This document shows, one piece after another, positions 50,458-60,014 of a DNA stretch of 64,000 bases. The translations under genes were made by a program, and so were the position numbers. The number at the start of each line of letters is the position of its first letter. Position 1 is the stretch's first letter. The stretch covers positions 1-64,000 of the forward strand of contig JACPGB010000014.1 in assembly GCA_016182655.1 (NCBI GenBank), given 5' to 3'. A model generated the notes under the pieces. The model ran no database searches, was not told where the DNA came from, and saw only the letters and a list, made by a program, of their open reading frames with translations. Origin of the DNA: Deltaproteobacteria bacterium (GTDB taxonomy: Bacteria; Desulfobacterota; GWC2-55-46).

Positions 50458-52110
50458 ATGCTCGTAGCACCGACAAATGCGTTAAGACAGAAGATCCTGG
50501 CCTTGATGGTCCTCCGGGTGGTGCTTGCGCTCGCCTTCCTGGGGATTACCACGTGGTTCCAGATAAAGGTCTACTCGTTCGCCCATCTGAACTTCTATCC
50601 GCTCTACGGGATAGTCGTTACGGTCGGGCTCCTGACGATCCTTTACGCGCTCGCGCTCAAGAAGGTAGAGAACCAAAGCCTTTTTGCGTACCTCCAGGTC
50701 ACGGTCGACATAGCGCTCGTGACCGTCATCGTCTATGTCACGGGAGGGACCGAGAGCTACCTCCATACTTTATATCCGCTCTCCATTTTAGGGGCCTCGA
50801 CCCTTTTGAGCAAGCGGGGCGGTCTTTACGCGGCGTCTCTGGCGTCCATCGCCTATGGCGTCCTCATTGACATGGACTTCTACGGGATGCTCCCGCAGAG
50901 GTTCAAGGTAATACACGCGATACCCGTGCAGGGCTGGGAAGAGGTCTTCACGACGGTAGCGACGAACATACTTGCCTTCTTCACCGTCGCGTACCTGACC
51001 GGGTATCTCGCCGAGAAGACCGCGAGGGTGGAAAAAGAGCTCGAGGAGAAGGAGATAGACTTCGAGGCGCTCGAACAGCTCAACAGACACATCGTCGAGA
51101 ACATATCGAGCGGCATAATGACGCTCGACGAGAAGCAAAGGATAACATCGTTCAACCGCGAGGCCGAGAACGTCACTGGCTACGCGCTTAAGGACGTCTA
51201 TTACAGGCCGGTCGAGGGGATATTCCCGGGTATGACGGACGGGCCCCTTTCCTCCGGGACGAGAGTTGAAAAGAGGTTCAGGCGCAGGGACGGCAACGAG
51301 ATCTACCTCGGCTTTTCCGTCTCGCAGGGGCAGGGCGCGGACTCATCCTCCATAATCATATTCCAGGACCTGACCCATCTTAAGGCGATGGAGGAACAGC
51401 TCCGCCGGGACGAAAAGCTCAAGGCCCTCGGCGAGCTCTCGGTCGGGATAGCTCACGAGATCAGGAACCCGCTCGCTTCCATCAGCGGCTCGATCCAGCT
51501 CCTCAAGGACGACTTGAGCCTCCAGGGCGAGGACATGAGACTTATGGACATCGTGCTCCGCGAGACCGAAAGGCTGAACCTCCTTATAACCGACTACCTC
51601 CTCTTCGCCAGGCCCGCGCGGGAGAAGAGGGAGACCGTCGACTTGAGCTCCGTCGTAAACGGCACCGTAACGCTCTTCAGGAACTCCCCGGAGGGCGCGT
51701 CGATGGCGGTCCGTGCCAATATACGGGACGGCATATTGGTCAAGGGCGACGAGCGACAGCTCGGGCAGGTCTTCTGGAACCTTTTTTTGAACGCCGCCCA
51801 CGCGATGGCCGGGGGCGGCTCGCTCTCCGTCTCTTCGAGGGTAGACTGGGGAAGCGGCCCTGACGCCGTCCGGAGGCCCTTTGCCGTCGTAGAGGTCGCC
51901 GACACGGGCAAGGGCATGGACACGGAGCTCCTTGGCAGGATATTCGACCCGTTCTTCTCCACAAAGGACTTCGGCACGGGGCTCGGGCTCTCTATTGTCC
52001 ACAGGATAATCGAGAGCCACGGCGGGACGATAACGGTAAAGAGCGCGGTCGGAAGCGGCACGGTCTTCACGATCAGGATACCCGTGCAAACACAGGGCGC
52101 ATTGAATTGA
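50458..52110 (+). CDS. pilS: PilS-like sensor histidine kinase
   Basis: A 550-residue membrane kinase with about six helices in residues 15-185 (the PilS multi-pass sensor that reads membrane pilin), a PAS domain (about 205-320), HisKA with H333 (GIAHEIRNPLASISG) and HATPase (NLFLNAAHAM, DTGKGMD, GTGLGLSIVHRI). In Pseudomonas and Geobacter, PilS controls PilR and hence pilA. Here pilR follows 14 bases later. No strong ribosome site; the ATG follows CTCTAACTAAA. Confidence 0.9.
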   Translation: MLVAPTNALRQKILALMVLRVVLALAFLGITTWFQIKVYSFAHLNFYPLYGIVVTVGLLTILYALALKKVENQSLFAYLQVTVDIALVTVIVYVTGGTESYLHTLYPLSILGASTLLSKRGGLYAASLASIAYGVLIDMDFYGMLPQRFKVIHAIPVQGWEEVFTTVATNILAFFTVAYLTGYLAEKTARVEKELEEKEIDFEALEQLNRHIVENISSGIMTLDEKQRITSFNREAENVTGYALKDVYYRPVEGIFPGMTDGPLSSGTRVEKRFRRRDGNEIYLGFSVSQGQGADSSSIIIFQDLTHLKAMEEQLRRDEKLKALGELSVGIAHEIRNPLASISGSIQLLKDDLSLQGEDMRLMDIVLRETERLNLLITDYLLFARPAREKRETVDLSSVVNGTVTLFRNSPEGASMAVRANIRDGILVKGDERQLGQVFWNLFLNAAHAMAGGGSLSVSSRVDWGSGPDAVRRPFAVVEVADTGKGMDTELLGRIFDPFFSTKDFGTGLGLSIVHRIIESHGGTITVKSAVGSGTVFTIRIPVQTQGALN

Positions 52111-52124
52111 AGAGGGATGCATTG

Positions 52125-53528
52125 ATGCCGAAGCAGAAGATACTCATAGTGGATGACGAGAAGGACATGCGAGACTTCCTCGAGATCATGCTCCGCAAGG
52201 AAGGGTACGAGGCGAGCTCTTTTGCGAGCCCTAAGGCGGCGCTGGACCTCTGCAAGAGCGAAAAGGTCGACCTCGTCATAAGCGACATAAGGATGCCGGG
52301 GATGGGCGGCGTCGAGTTCCTGAAGGCCCTTAAGGAGCTCGACCCGGACATACTCGTCATAATGATAACCGCGTACGCCTCGGTCGAAACGGCGATAGAG
52401 GCGATGAAGTCCGGGGCGTACGATTATTTCACCAAGCCCTTCAATATCGACGAGGTAAGGATCAATATCCGGAAGGCGTTGAAGCTTAAAAGCCTCGAGG
52501 AGGAGAACAGGCTCCTGAAGACCGACCTCAAGACCAAGTACGGCTTCGCCAACATAATCGGGACGAGCCCGAAGATGGCCGAGGTCTACGGCTTCATAAT
52601 GAGCATAGCGAGGACCAAGACCAACGTCCTCGTTACAGGGGAATCCGGCACGGGCAAGGAGCTCGTCGCCAGGGCCATACACATGGAAAGCGAGAGGAAG
52701 GACGGCCCGTTCATCGCCATAAACTGCGGCGCGATCCCCGAGAACCTGCTTGAAAGCGAGCTCTTCGGCCACCAGAAGGGCGCGTTCACCGGGGCGGTTG
52801 CGAACAAATCCGGTCTCGCCGAGGAGGCCGACGGAGGCACGCTCTTTCTGGACGAGATAACGGAGCTCCCGCTCCATCTCCAGGTAAAGATCCTCCGGTT
52901 CATACAGGAGAGGAATTTTAGAAGAGTCGGCGGGACGACGGACATCTCGGTCGACATACGCCTCATAGCGGCGACCAACAGGGACCCCGAGGCCGAGGTG
53001 AAGGCCTCTCGCTTCAGGGAGGACCTCTTCTACAGGCTGAACGTCATAAGGATAGATCTCCCGCCGCTACGCGAAAGGAAAGAGGATATCCCCATGCTTG
53101 CCCGCTACTTCATGGAGAGGTACGGCAGGGAGCACGGAAAGAACATAAAGCTGATATCCGAAGAGGCCCTCAAATGTCTTATGGGCTACGACTACTCGGG
53201 CAATGTCCGTGAGCTTGAAAATATAATGGAGAGGGCAGTGACCCTCGAGAACACCGAGGCCGTTACGGTCGAGGCGCTCCCCCCGGCCCTTAAGGAGAGG
53301 GCGGGCGCGCTGCAGGCCTTGCAGGCCGTCCCCCTGTCAAGCGGAGAAAACGCCTGCGCGCCATCCAATGTGGTGGACCTCGAGAAGACCGTCGAGGAGT
53401 TCGAGAAGGCTATCATCATGGACGCGCTCAAAAAGACCGGCGGCGTCAAGAAGCGGGCCGCGGAGCTCCTGGGCCTGTCTTTCAGGTCCATGAGGTATAA
53501 ACTCAGCAAATATGACATCCCCGAATAG
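52125..53528 (+). CDS. pilR: PilR, sigma-54-dependent response regulator
   Basis: A 467-residue NtrC-family activator. Receiver with D54 (LVISDIRMPGMGG), an AAA+ domain with Walker A GESGTGKE (G172, K178), the sigma-54-contacting GAFTGA loop (from G219), and a Fis-type helix-turn-helix at the C-terminus (KKRAAELLGLSFRSMRYKLSKY). It should activate pilA from the sigma-54 promoter at 57645, using the palindromes at 57545 and 57568. AGAGGG precedes the chosen ATG; the next gene overlaps its end by 17 bases. Confidence 0.95.
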   Translation: MPKQKILIVDDEKDMRDFLEIMLRKEGYEASSFASPKAALDLCKSEKVDLVISDIRMPGMGGVEFLKALKELDPDILVIMITAYASVETAIEAMKSGAYDYFTKPFNIDEVRINIRKALKLKSLEEENRLLKTDLKTKYGFANIIGTSPKMAEVYGFIMSIARTKTNVLVTGESGTGKELVARAIHMESERKDGPFIAINCGAIPENLLESELFGHQKGAFTGAVANKSGLAEEADGGTLFLDEITELPLHLQVKILRFIQERNFRRVGGTTDISVDIRLIAATNRDPEAEVKASRFREDLFYRLNVIRIDLPPLRERKEDIPMLARYFMERYGREHGKNIKLISEEALKCLMGYDYSGNVRELENIMERAVTLENTEAVTVEALPPALKERAGALQALQAVPLSSGENACAPSNVVDLEKTVEEFEKAIIMDALKKTGGVKKRAAELLGLSFRSMRYKLSKYDIPE

Positions 53529-55800
53529 GCCCCTTTCCCGCGTGCTCGCGGCGATCTTCCTTGCTGCGCTCGGCGCGCTCATCCTCGTCATCTCATACCA
53601 GAAACAGCACTGGGATACAGACATCCTCTGGGCGTTGAAGAGCGGGGAATGGATACTCTCGCATCTTGAAGTCCCGAAGACCGACCCGTTCTCGTACACG
53701 TTCGGCGGAAGGCCATGGGTGGACTTCACCTGGGGCTTCCAGGTCATGGCGAGGGTCTTTTACTCATATCTCGGCGAGTGGGCGGGACTCTACGTCCTGC
53801 AGGTGGCGCTCATCTCGGCGACGTTCGCCTTCATGTACGTGACCCTCAGGCGGACGGTCGAGGGCATTTGGCCCGTGGTCGCGCTCATGTACCTCGCGTT
53901 CATCACCGCTCACGCGAGGTTCCTTATAAGGCCGCACCTCTTCGAGTACTTCTTCGTCTCCCTCTACTTCATGCTCTTTACGCTCTATGAGAGGAAGAAC
54001 AGGCCAGTTTATCTCTACGCCCTGATACCGCTTCAGGTCGTCTGGGTGAACGTCCATTCGAGCGCGGTGCTCGGGCTTTTCATGGCGGGCTCGTATGCCG
54101 CCGGCGAGATAATAGACGCGCTTCGCGAAAGAAGGTTCAGGCGCTCTCTTGAGGGCGATGTCAAAAGGTATTCGTTTATCGCGGCGGTCCTCCCCATAGC
54201 CGCGCTCCTTAACCCGTACGGGCTCAAGCTCGTCGTCTTCGCGTTCATCCACAACAGCGTGGACAACAAGGACGCATTAAGGCACATCGGCGAGTGGACG
54301 AAGCCTCACCTCAAGGAGCTGTTTTTTTATTTCTATCCCTTTCCAGTGGACCGCTTCGCCTTCACCGTGCTTGCGGCCGCAACGGCGCTCTTTATTCTGC
54401 TGAACTTCAGGAAGCTCAAGGCGAGGTCCGTCTTTCTCATGGCGGCGGCCGTCTATATGGCAATATCCCACGTCAGGTGGATCCAGCTCTTCGCGTTTTT
54501 CGCGGCCCCGGTAATCGCCCTTAACTTCGCCGGAGCGTTTGAGGAAAAGAAAGACAGGCCGATACTCAAGACGGCCGCCTTTTTGCTCTCGCTCTGCCTC
54601 GCCGGCGCGATCGCCTATGAGGTTGCGAGCCCAGGTTTCAGGAGGCACCTGGGCCTCGGCCTGAACGATGGGCAGTTCCCCTCGGGGACAGTGGACTTCA
54701 TGAGAAGGAACAAGATCAGAGGGAACATCTATAACGAATATGTCTTCGGCGGATATCTCATAAACGAATACCCTGAGGTCAAGGTCTTTATAGACGGGCG
54801 CACGCCCACTGTCTATTCGCCCTACTTCTATTGGACTTCCAGGCTTGTTAGCGACAGGAAGCTATGGGACAAGCTTGTGGACGAGCACTCGATAGACATG
54901 GCGCTCGTGAAGCTGGATAGCCCTTTTTGCGGAGACCTCCGCAAGAACGACGGATGGGTCCCGGTGAGCTTCGACCAGTCGTCTGTCCTCTTTCTGAAAA
55001 AAGACGGGCCTTTCGGGGATGTGGTCTCAAGGTTCGGGTTCAAGGAGCTTAACCCGTGCTCGGACTCATCCAAATACACGCTGCCGGAGGATACCGAAAA
55101 GCTGAAGGCCATAAGGCTTGAACTCAAAAGGGCGCTCGAAGAGGGGGCCGACGGGTACGCGAGGCCCCACAGGATACTGGGGCTCGTCGACTTGAAGCTC
55201 GCAGGCGAATATCTTGAGGAAGGGGCCTCGGAGCTGAAAAAGGCCTCCGGGATAGCCGGGGACGCCGACACCTGGTACGATTACGGGACGATACTCGGGA
55301 GGCTCAAAAAGAAGGAAGAGGCGACTGAGGCGTTCAAGAACGCCATAGGCGCCAACAAGGGATTCAAGGACGCCTACCTTGGTCTCGGGCTCGCTTACCA
55401 TGACATGAAGGAATATAAGGAGGCCGTCTGCTATCTTAGGAAGTACATTACGATGGCCGACGACAACTCCGACCTGGAGGCGTACAGGGCGCTCGGGCTC
55501 TCGAACTTCGAGCTCTCGAAGTTCGAGGAGGCGGCGGCGTATCTGAAGAGGGCCGCGTTCCTTGAAAACGGCCCAAAAGAGGCGGGGAACCTGAATTACT
55601 TTACGGCGAACGCCCTTATCGAGAGCGGTGAATTCGAAGAGGCGGCCGTCTATTACGAAAAGGCCTTGCGGCTCGACCCCGAGTACAGGGCCGTCTACAC
55701 AAACCTCGCGGACAGGTTCAAGGGCGATAGAAAGGGCGATATATTGAAAGGCGTCCTTCTGAAAGCCGCCCCGACAGGCAAACGGCCCGATGGACGATAA
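53512..55800 (+). CDS. GT-C-like membrane protein with C-terminal TPR repeats
   Basis: A 762-residue protein. About ten to eleven membrane helices fill residues 1-385. Loop 1 contains HWDTDILWALKSGEWIL, with acidic residues as in GT-C enzymes. The periplasmic part (about 390-540) is followed by four or more TPR units (TWYDYGTILGRLKKKEEATEAFKNAI, YLGLGLAYHDMKEYKEAVCYLRKYI). The arrangement resembles polyprenyl-phosphate-sugar-using O-glycosyltransferases. It overlaps pilR at its start and the next gene at its end, so it belongs to the pil operon; pilin glycosylation is the leading idea. No exact family recognised. Confidence 0.65.
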   Translation: MTSPNRPLSRVLAAIFLAALGALILVISYQKQHWDTDILWALKSGEWILSHLEVPKTDPFSYTFGGRPWVDFTWGFQVMARVFYSYLGEWAGLYVLQVALISATFAFMYVTLRRTVEGIWPVVALMYLAFITAHARFLIRPHLFEYFFVSLYFMLFTLYERKNRPVYLYALIPLQVVWVNVHSSAVLGLFMAGSYAAGEIIDALRERRFRRSLEGDVKRYSFIAAVLPIAALLNPYGLKLVVFAFIHNSVDNKDALRHIGEWTKPHLKELFFYFYPFPVDRFAFTVLAAATALFILLNFRKLKARSVFLMAAAVYMAISHVRWIQLFAFFAAPVIALNFAGAFEEKKDRPILKTAAFLLSLCLAGAIAYEVASPGFRRHLGLGLNDGQFPSGTVDFMRRNKIRGNIYNEYVFGGYLINEYPEVKVFIDGRTPTVYSPYFYWTSRLVSDRKLWDKLVDEHSIDMALVKLDSPFCGDLRKNDGWVPVSFDQSSVLFLKKDGPFGDVVSRFGFKELNPCSDSSKYTLPEDTEKLKAIRLELKRALEEGADGYARPHRILGLVDLKLAGEYLEEGASELKKASGIAGDADTWYDYGTILGRLKKKEEATEAFKNAIGANKGFKDAYLGLGLAYHDMKEYKEAVCYLRKYITMADDNSDLEAYRALGLSNFELSKFEEAAAYLKRAAFLENGPKEAGNLNYFTANALIESGEFEEAAVYYEKALRLDPEYRAVYTNLADRFKGDRKGDILKGVLLKAAPTGKRPDGR

Positions 55801-57547
55801 GACCCGGCGCGGGCTCCAAAGGTATCTGCCGCTTCTTCTCATACCGCTCGGGTTACTGCTTTATTCAAACGTCCTCGGCGCGCCGTTTGTATACGACGAC
55901 GAAGGGTACGTAGCCGCCAACCTCCAGATAACCTCACTCAGTAACTTCCTCGACTTTTCGGGCACAAGGTATGTGGGATTTTTGAGCTTCGCGCTCAATT
56001 ACGCCGCGGGCGGGCTTGTGCCCTTCGACTTCCACCTGACGAACATAGCCATACACATCGCGAACGCACTGCTTGTTTATGCGCTTGTGTCGACTGTATT
56101 CAGGACGCCCGCCATGAAAGGCGCGGGAGAGGGGGGAGTGGCGGTCCTCGTTGCCTTTACAGCCGCGATCATATTCCTCTCCCATCCGATAGAGTCGCAG
56201 GCCGTATCGTATGTGACCCAGAGGTTCACTTCCCTCTGCGCGTTCTTCTACCTCCTCGCCATCCTTCTTTACGCGAATAGCAGGCTTGCGCGGGAAGAAG
56301 GCAAGGGCTGGCTTGCCCGATACATGGGGTCGCTCGCGGCGACCGTCCTTGCAATGAAGACGAAGGAGATAAGCTTTACGATACCCTTCATGATAGTCCT
56401 CTTCGATCTCGTATTCTTCGGGGACGGGTTCAGAAAGGGCAAGTGGTTACGAGTCCCGTTCTATCTTACGCTCATCATAATACCGCTTTCCGTCCTCGGG
56501 CCAGACATCGGCCTCTCCGTTGCGCATGACACGAACGCCGAGCACTTAAGGAGCCTGCAGGTCCGCGACATCGGGAAGCTTTCCAAGATCACCTATTTAC
56601 TTACCGAGTTCAGGGTAGTCGTCACTTATTTAAGGCTGCTTTTCTTCCCTGTGAACCAGACCCTTGAGTATGATTATCCTCTGTCGCAGTCAATCTTTGA
56701 GCCTGCTACGCTCCTATCTCTCATCTTCCTGCTCTCGATCGCTCTCCTCGGGGCGTACGCGCTCTTCAAGTCGAAAAAAGGCGGGAGCCACTGGGGGGCC
56801 CTGTTCTCGTTCGGCATATTCTGGTTTTTCCTGGCGTTGTCCGTTGAGTCAACGATTATCCCTATACAGGACGTTATCTACGAGCACAGGGTCTATCTAC
56901 CCGGCATAGGGATCATTATCTCGTTCACGGCGGCGTTCTTTTACGCCATGGACCGTGTTTCATCGAGAAGGGGCAGGGAGGTATCAAGGGCCGTTGCCGC
57001 GGCAGTCCTCCTTATTATCGTATGCCCGGTGCTTTTTACAACGCTTTATCTGAGGAACCGCGTCTGGACGGACGAGATGGCGCTCGTAACCGACTCTATA
57101 TCAAAGGCGCCGGGGAAGACCAGGCTCTATTATGCGAGGGGGCTTCTGTACCTCAAGAAGGGCGGATATTGGGAAGCCCTCTCAGACGCCAACGAGATAT
57201 TAATCCGTGAGCCGATGGTCGCGGAGGCTCATAATTTGAAAGGGGTGGCGTATTCCGGCCTTGGAGACCACGAGAGCTCGGTCAGGTCTTTTTCGACGGC
57301 TCTCTCTCTTAACCCCAACTACGAAGTCGTCTACCTCAACAGGGCCATATCCTACTCGGCAACCGGAAGACACAAGGAGGCATTGAACGACCTCTCAAGG
57401 GCCGCCGAGGTCTACCCCGGGTTCTCCGAGTTCATGAGATCTCGGACAGCGGGAGAGGCCTTCGGGGACCTGATAAAAAAATGCAAAGGAGAGAGACTCC
57501 CTGGGTGTAAACATCTCATCCCATTTCAACAAAGTACGGGGTATTGA
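55790..57547 (+). CDS. TMTC/PMT-like GT-C glycosyltransferase with TPR repeats
   Basis: A 585-residue membrane protein of the TMTC (O-mannosyltransferase-like) type. The first periplasmic loop carries FVYDDEGYV (D36-D37), the catalytic acidic pair, and later HLTNIAIHIANALL and VSYVTQRFTSL are typical. About ten helices up to residue 420, then three TPR units (RLYYARGLLYLKKGGYWEALSDANEIL, GVAYSGLGDHESSVRSFSTAL). It would transfer sugars from a lipid carrier to Ser/Thr of exported protein. It starts inside the preceding gene and lies directly upstream of the pilA control region. Confidence 0.75.
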   Translation: MDDKTRRGLQRYLPLLLIPLGLLLYSNVLGAPFVYDDEGYVAANLQITSLSNFLDFSGTRYVGFLSFALNYAAGGLVPFDFHLTNIAIHIANALLVYALVSTVFRTPAMKGAGEGGVAVLVAFTAAIIFLSHPIESQAVSYVTQRFTSLCAFFYLLAILLYANSRLAREEGKGWLARYMGSLAATVLAMKTKEISFTIPFMIVLFDLVFFGDGFRKGKWLRVPFYLTLIIIPLSVLGPDIGLSVAHDTNAEHLRSLQVRDIGKLSKITYLLTEFRVVVTYLRLLFFPVNQTLEYDYPLSQSIFEPATLLSLIFLLSIALLGAYALFKSKKGGSHWGALFSFGIFWFFLALSVESTIIPIQDVIYEHRVYLPGIGIIISFTAAFFYAMDRVSSRRGREVSRAVAAAVLLIIVCPVLFTTLYLRNRVWTDEMALVTDSISKAPGKTRLYYARGLLYLKKGGYWEALSDANEILIREPMVAEAHNLKGVAYSGLGDHESSVRSFSTALSLNPNYEVVYLNRAISYSATGRHKEALNDLSRAAEVYPGFSEFMRSRTAGEAFGDLIKKCKGERLPGCKHLIPFQQSTGY

Positions 57548-57582
57548 CAAAAATTGTCATTATTTTCTGACAAAAAATGTCA
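57545..57582 (+). promoter_or_regulatory. Twin palindromic upstream sites, probable PilR enhancer
   Basis: TGACAAAAATTGTCA (57545-57559) and TGACAAAAAATGTCA (57568-57582) are 15-bp palindromes 23 bp apart, about two helical turns, and 60-100 bp above the sigma-54 promoter. This is the expected distance for an NtrC-type activator such as PilR. The first overlaps the end of the preceding gene. Confidence 0.75.
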
Positions 57583-57644
57583 CCTTAACAGGGGTGGACA
57601 TATGAGTGGTCAGCTAACTAACTGATTTTTATTGTTTTGTTGTT

Positions 57645-57660
57645 TGGCATGGCAGTTGCA
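57645..57660 (+). promoter_or_regulatory. Sigma-54 promoter of pilA
   Basis: TGGCATGGCAGTTGCA has GG and GC separated by 10 bases, the invariant -24/-12 layout of RpoN promoters. Transcription should start near 57671, leaving a leader of about 75 bases before pilA. Confidence 0.85.
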
Positions 57661-57746
57661 AATTACTACTAACCAAGAGATTCAAGTTTCTGGCTAAAGG
57701 GCCGAAATTAATAAAAGCTGATAAAACCCCCTAAAGGAGGAGACAC

Positions 57747-58145
57747 ATGCTGCAGGAGATACTCAAAAGGATAAAGAGGGAGGAAGGCTTCACGCTCGTC
57801 GAGCTCTTGATCGTCGTGGCCATCATAGCCATACTCGCGGCCATAGCCATCCCGCAGTTCACGAAGTACAGGCTCCGCGGCTACAAGACCGAGATAGACT
57901 CCGACGCGAAGAACGCCTATACCGCCGCGCAGGCGTACCTTACCGACAACCCGGGTGGCACGGTCGACTCGCTCAATAAGCTAAAGACCGGCGGGTATCA
58001 GAAGTCAAGTAACATAAACTTCAAGGATGGCACAATGACCCTCAGTGTCGGCATCATAAGGATCAACAGCGGCGTGGCAGGCCTCGCCGACAATAACGCC
58101 GTCATCCACTACAACGGCAGGATAGACTTCCCGAACGCGCCCTGA
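57747..58145 (+). CDS. pilA: Major type IV pilin
   Basis: A 132-residue prepilin with a 14-residue basic leader ending EEG and the mature start FTLVELLIVVAIIAILAAIA, with Glu at position 5. The mature protein is about 118 residues, longer than the ~60-residue Geobacter pilin, with a short globular domain and no visible disulfide pair (no Cys). AGGAGGAGA precedes the ATG, and a strong terminator follows. With the sigma-54 promoter and PilR sites in front it is very likely the main pilin; surface Ser/Thr and Asn could be sugar sites for the neighbouring glycosyltransferases. Confidence 0.94.
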   Translation: MLQEILKRIKREEGFTLVELLIVVAIIAILAAIAIPQFTKYRLRGYKTEIDSDAKNAYTAAQAYLTDNPGGTVDSLNKLKTGGYQKSSNINFKDGTMTLSVGIIRINSGVAGLADNNAVIHYNGRIDFPNAP

Positions 58146-58166
58146 CGCGTAGCCTGGGATTATCTG

Positions 58167-58205
58167 AAAAAAAAGGAGGGACCTCCCGGGTCCCTCCTTT
58201 TTTTT
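58167..58205 (+). terminator. Intrinsic terminator after pilA
   Basis: GGAGGGACC / GGTCCCTCC stem flanked by A8 and T9 runs; strong and possibly bidirectional. Confidence 0.92.
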
Positions 58206-58246
58206 GCCCGGACCCACTTTATTAAACGCGCCCAATCTCGTATAAT

Positions 58247-59914
58247 ATGAAGCCTATGGCGTCCCAAAGCCCCGTTGCCTCAAAAAAGACCGTCCTCCTC
58301 GTATTCTGGATAGCCATACTGGTCCTTTCGTGCCTCTTCGCGTTCGAGCTCATGGAGGGGCGGCTCTCGGCATCGAGGAGGGGAGGCGACAGCGCCTTCT
58401 ACGTCCTCCTCGCAAAGGCAATCGCCGCAGGGCAGGGCTACGCCGACATAAACATCCCAGGCGCGCCGCCGCATACGCAGTACCCGCCGCTACTGCCGCT
58501 CGTGTTTTCGCCGTTCGTCGCGGCCTTCGGCTTCAACATCCTGTTTTTGCGCGCTATCGTCCTCGCCTTCGGGGTCGCATCCATTTGCGCGATAAGGTCG
58601 TACTTCGGGCGGGGCTGGGCCGCCACACTCATCGCGCTCCTTACTATCACGAACTTCTACTACATTTTTTTCATGAGAGAGCTCATGACCGAGGTCCCGT
58701 ACGCGTTTCTTTCATTCCTCGCGCTCTTCTCCGCCGACAGATACCTCGCGGATAAAAAAAGAAGTTACCTTGTCCTATTGCCGGTATTTATAACCCTCGC
58801 ATACATGATGAGGATGATAGGGGTCACGCTTTACGCCGGGACCATCGCGGCGCTCGTGGCAAGCGCGCTCAAGGGGCAGGAGAGGGTGCAATGGAAGACG
58901 ATCGCTTTTGTCGCGGTGTCGGGTCTCGTGGTATTCGCCGCATGGGAGGCGAGGAACGCGGTGTTTAAGGACGGCGCGGCCTCCACTTACTCTTCCATCT
59001 TCATGCAGGCTGATTATTATCTGGAAGACAAGGCGGGGGTGAGCGCAGGGACGCTCGTTGAGAGGGTGTACAAGAACTATGGCTATTACCACCACGCGCT
59101 CCCGAGGACCGTCATTATATGGTCGGGTATGAACGAATTGCTCACCAGGCCCCAGCTCTTTGGGCTGGAGCTTCTTGTCCTGGGTCTCACTTTCACGGGG
59201 TTTCTCGACGACCTCCTCAGGAAGAGAGGCCCGAAAGACTTCTACTTCCTCTTCTACATGGCTCTCCTCATCTGCTGGCCGGTCTACGGCACTGGGGACG
59301 CCAGGCGATATATGGTCCCCATCGTACCGCTCGTCTACTTCTACTGCGCAAAGGGAGCGCACTTCCTGGCAGAGTCTTTTAGAAGATCGAAGAGCACCTC
59401 TCCGCTTAACGCGGCCGCTGTTGCGGTCCTCCTCGTTTTTCTCGTCATCAACATCGCCGAGGTCAGGTACATGCTCGATCCCTCGTTCATCGCAACGAGG
59501 TTTAACGCTGTCTCAAGCTTTGTTATGCGGGACTTCGGCAGGAAGATCGAAAGGATAGAGCCCGCCGCCTTCGAGGCCTCTTCATCCTACAAGGAATACG
59601 GCGAGTGCTATAAAAGATACACCGACACGGCCTTCGAGATGAGGGACGTGCTCAATTCCGACGACATCATCATGGCCAGAAAACCCGAAGTCGTCTCGCT
59701 CATCACGGGCGGATATGCCCTAAGGTTCCCTTTCACGAAAGACAAGGAAAAAACAGGCGCCTTCATAACCGCAAAAGGCGTCGACTACATCCTCCTCGAC
59801 ACATGCAACCCCGAAGGCCGCGAATACCTCGTCCCGTATATCATCGAGAACAGCTCGAAATTCTCTGTCCTCTCCTCAGGCCCCGCGGGCGCGGAACTGC
59901 TCAAGGTAAGGTAA
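58247..59914 (+). CDS. ArnT/PMT-like GT-C glycosyltransferase
   Basis: A 555-residue membrane protein with about ten helices. First-loop GGDSAFYVLLAKAIAAGQGY and the following PHTQYPPLLPL fit the ArnT/GT39 pattern (acidic residue then a PPL segment). A C-terminal soluble part holds a ligand-binding-like region. It is the fourth GT-C gene close to the pilin. TATAAT at 58241-58246 lies directly before the first ATG, so if that is a promoter the real start may be the ATG at 58256; no ribosome site is visible for either. Confidence 0.72.
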   Translation: MKPMASQSPVASKKTVLLVFWIAILVLSCLFAFELMEGRLSASRRGGDSAFYVLLAKAIAAGQGYADINIPGAPPHTQYPPLLPLVFSPFVAAFGFNILFLRAIVLAFGVASICAIRSYFGRGWAATLIALLTITNFYYIFFMRELMTEVPYAFLSFLALFSADRYLADKKRSYLVLLPVFITLAYMMRMIGVTLYAGTIAALVASALKGQERVQWKTIAFVAVSGLVVFAAWEARNAVFKDGAASTYSSIFMQADYYLEDKAGVSAGTLVERVYKNYGYYHHALPRTVIIWSGMNELLTRPQLFGLELLVLGLTFTGFLDDLLRKRGPKDFYFLFYMALLICWPVYGTGDARRYMVPIVPLVYFYCAKGAHFLAESFRRSKSTSPLNAAAVAVLLVFLVINIAEVRYMLDPSFIATRFNAVSSFVMRDFGRKIERIEPAAFEASSSYKEYGECYKRYTDTAFEMRDVLNSDDIIMARKPEVVSLITGGYALRFPFTKDKEKTGAFITAKGVDYILLDTCNPEGREYLVPYIIENSSKFSVLSSGPAGAELLKVR

Positions 59915-60014
59915 TTTTTTTTGGGGGGACTTTCTGGAAAAAGAAAGCGGGACAGGAATGTCCCGCCTATCCGCTCGATAGGCGGGGCATTCCAACCGCG
60001 CCTTGTTTTGAGGA

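Noticed and set aside
51594-52877. Minus-strand open frame of about 430 codons across pilS and pilR
   Set aside because: Antisense shadow of two strongly supported genes; no recognisable domain.
59925-60010. Small RNA or terminator pair between the convergent genes at 59914 and 60015
   Set aside because: Hairpins GCGGGAC/GTCCCGC and CCTATC/GATAGG are present, but there is no clear T-run and no promoter; left as unassigned.
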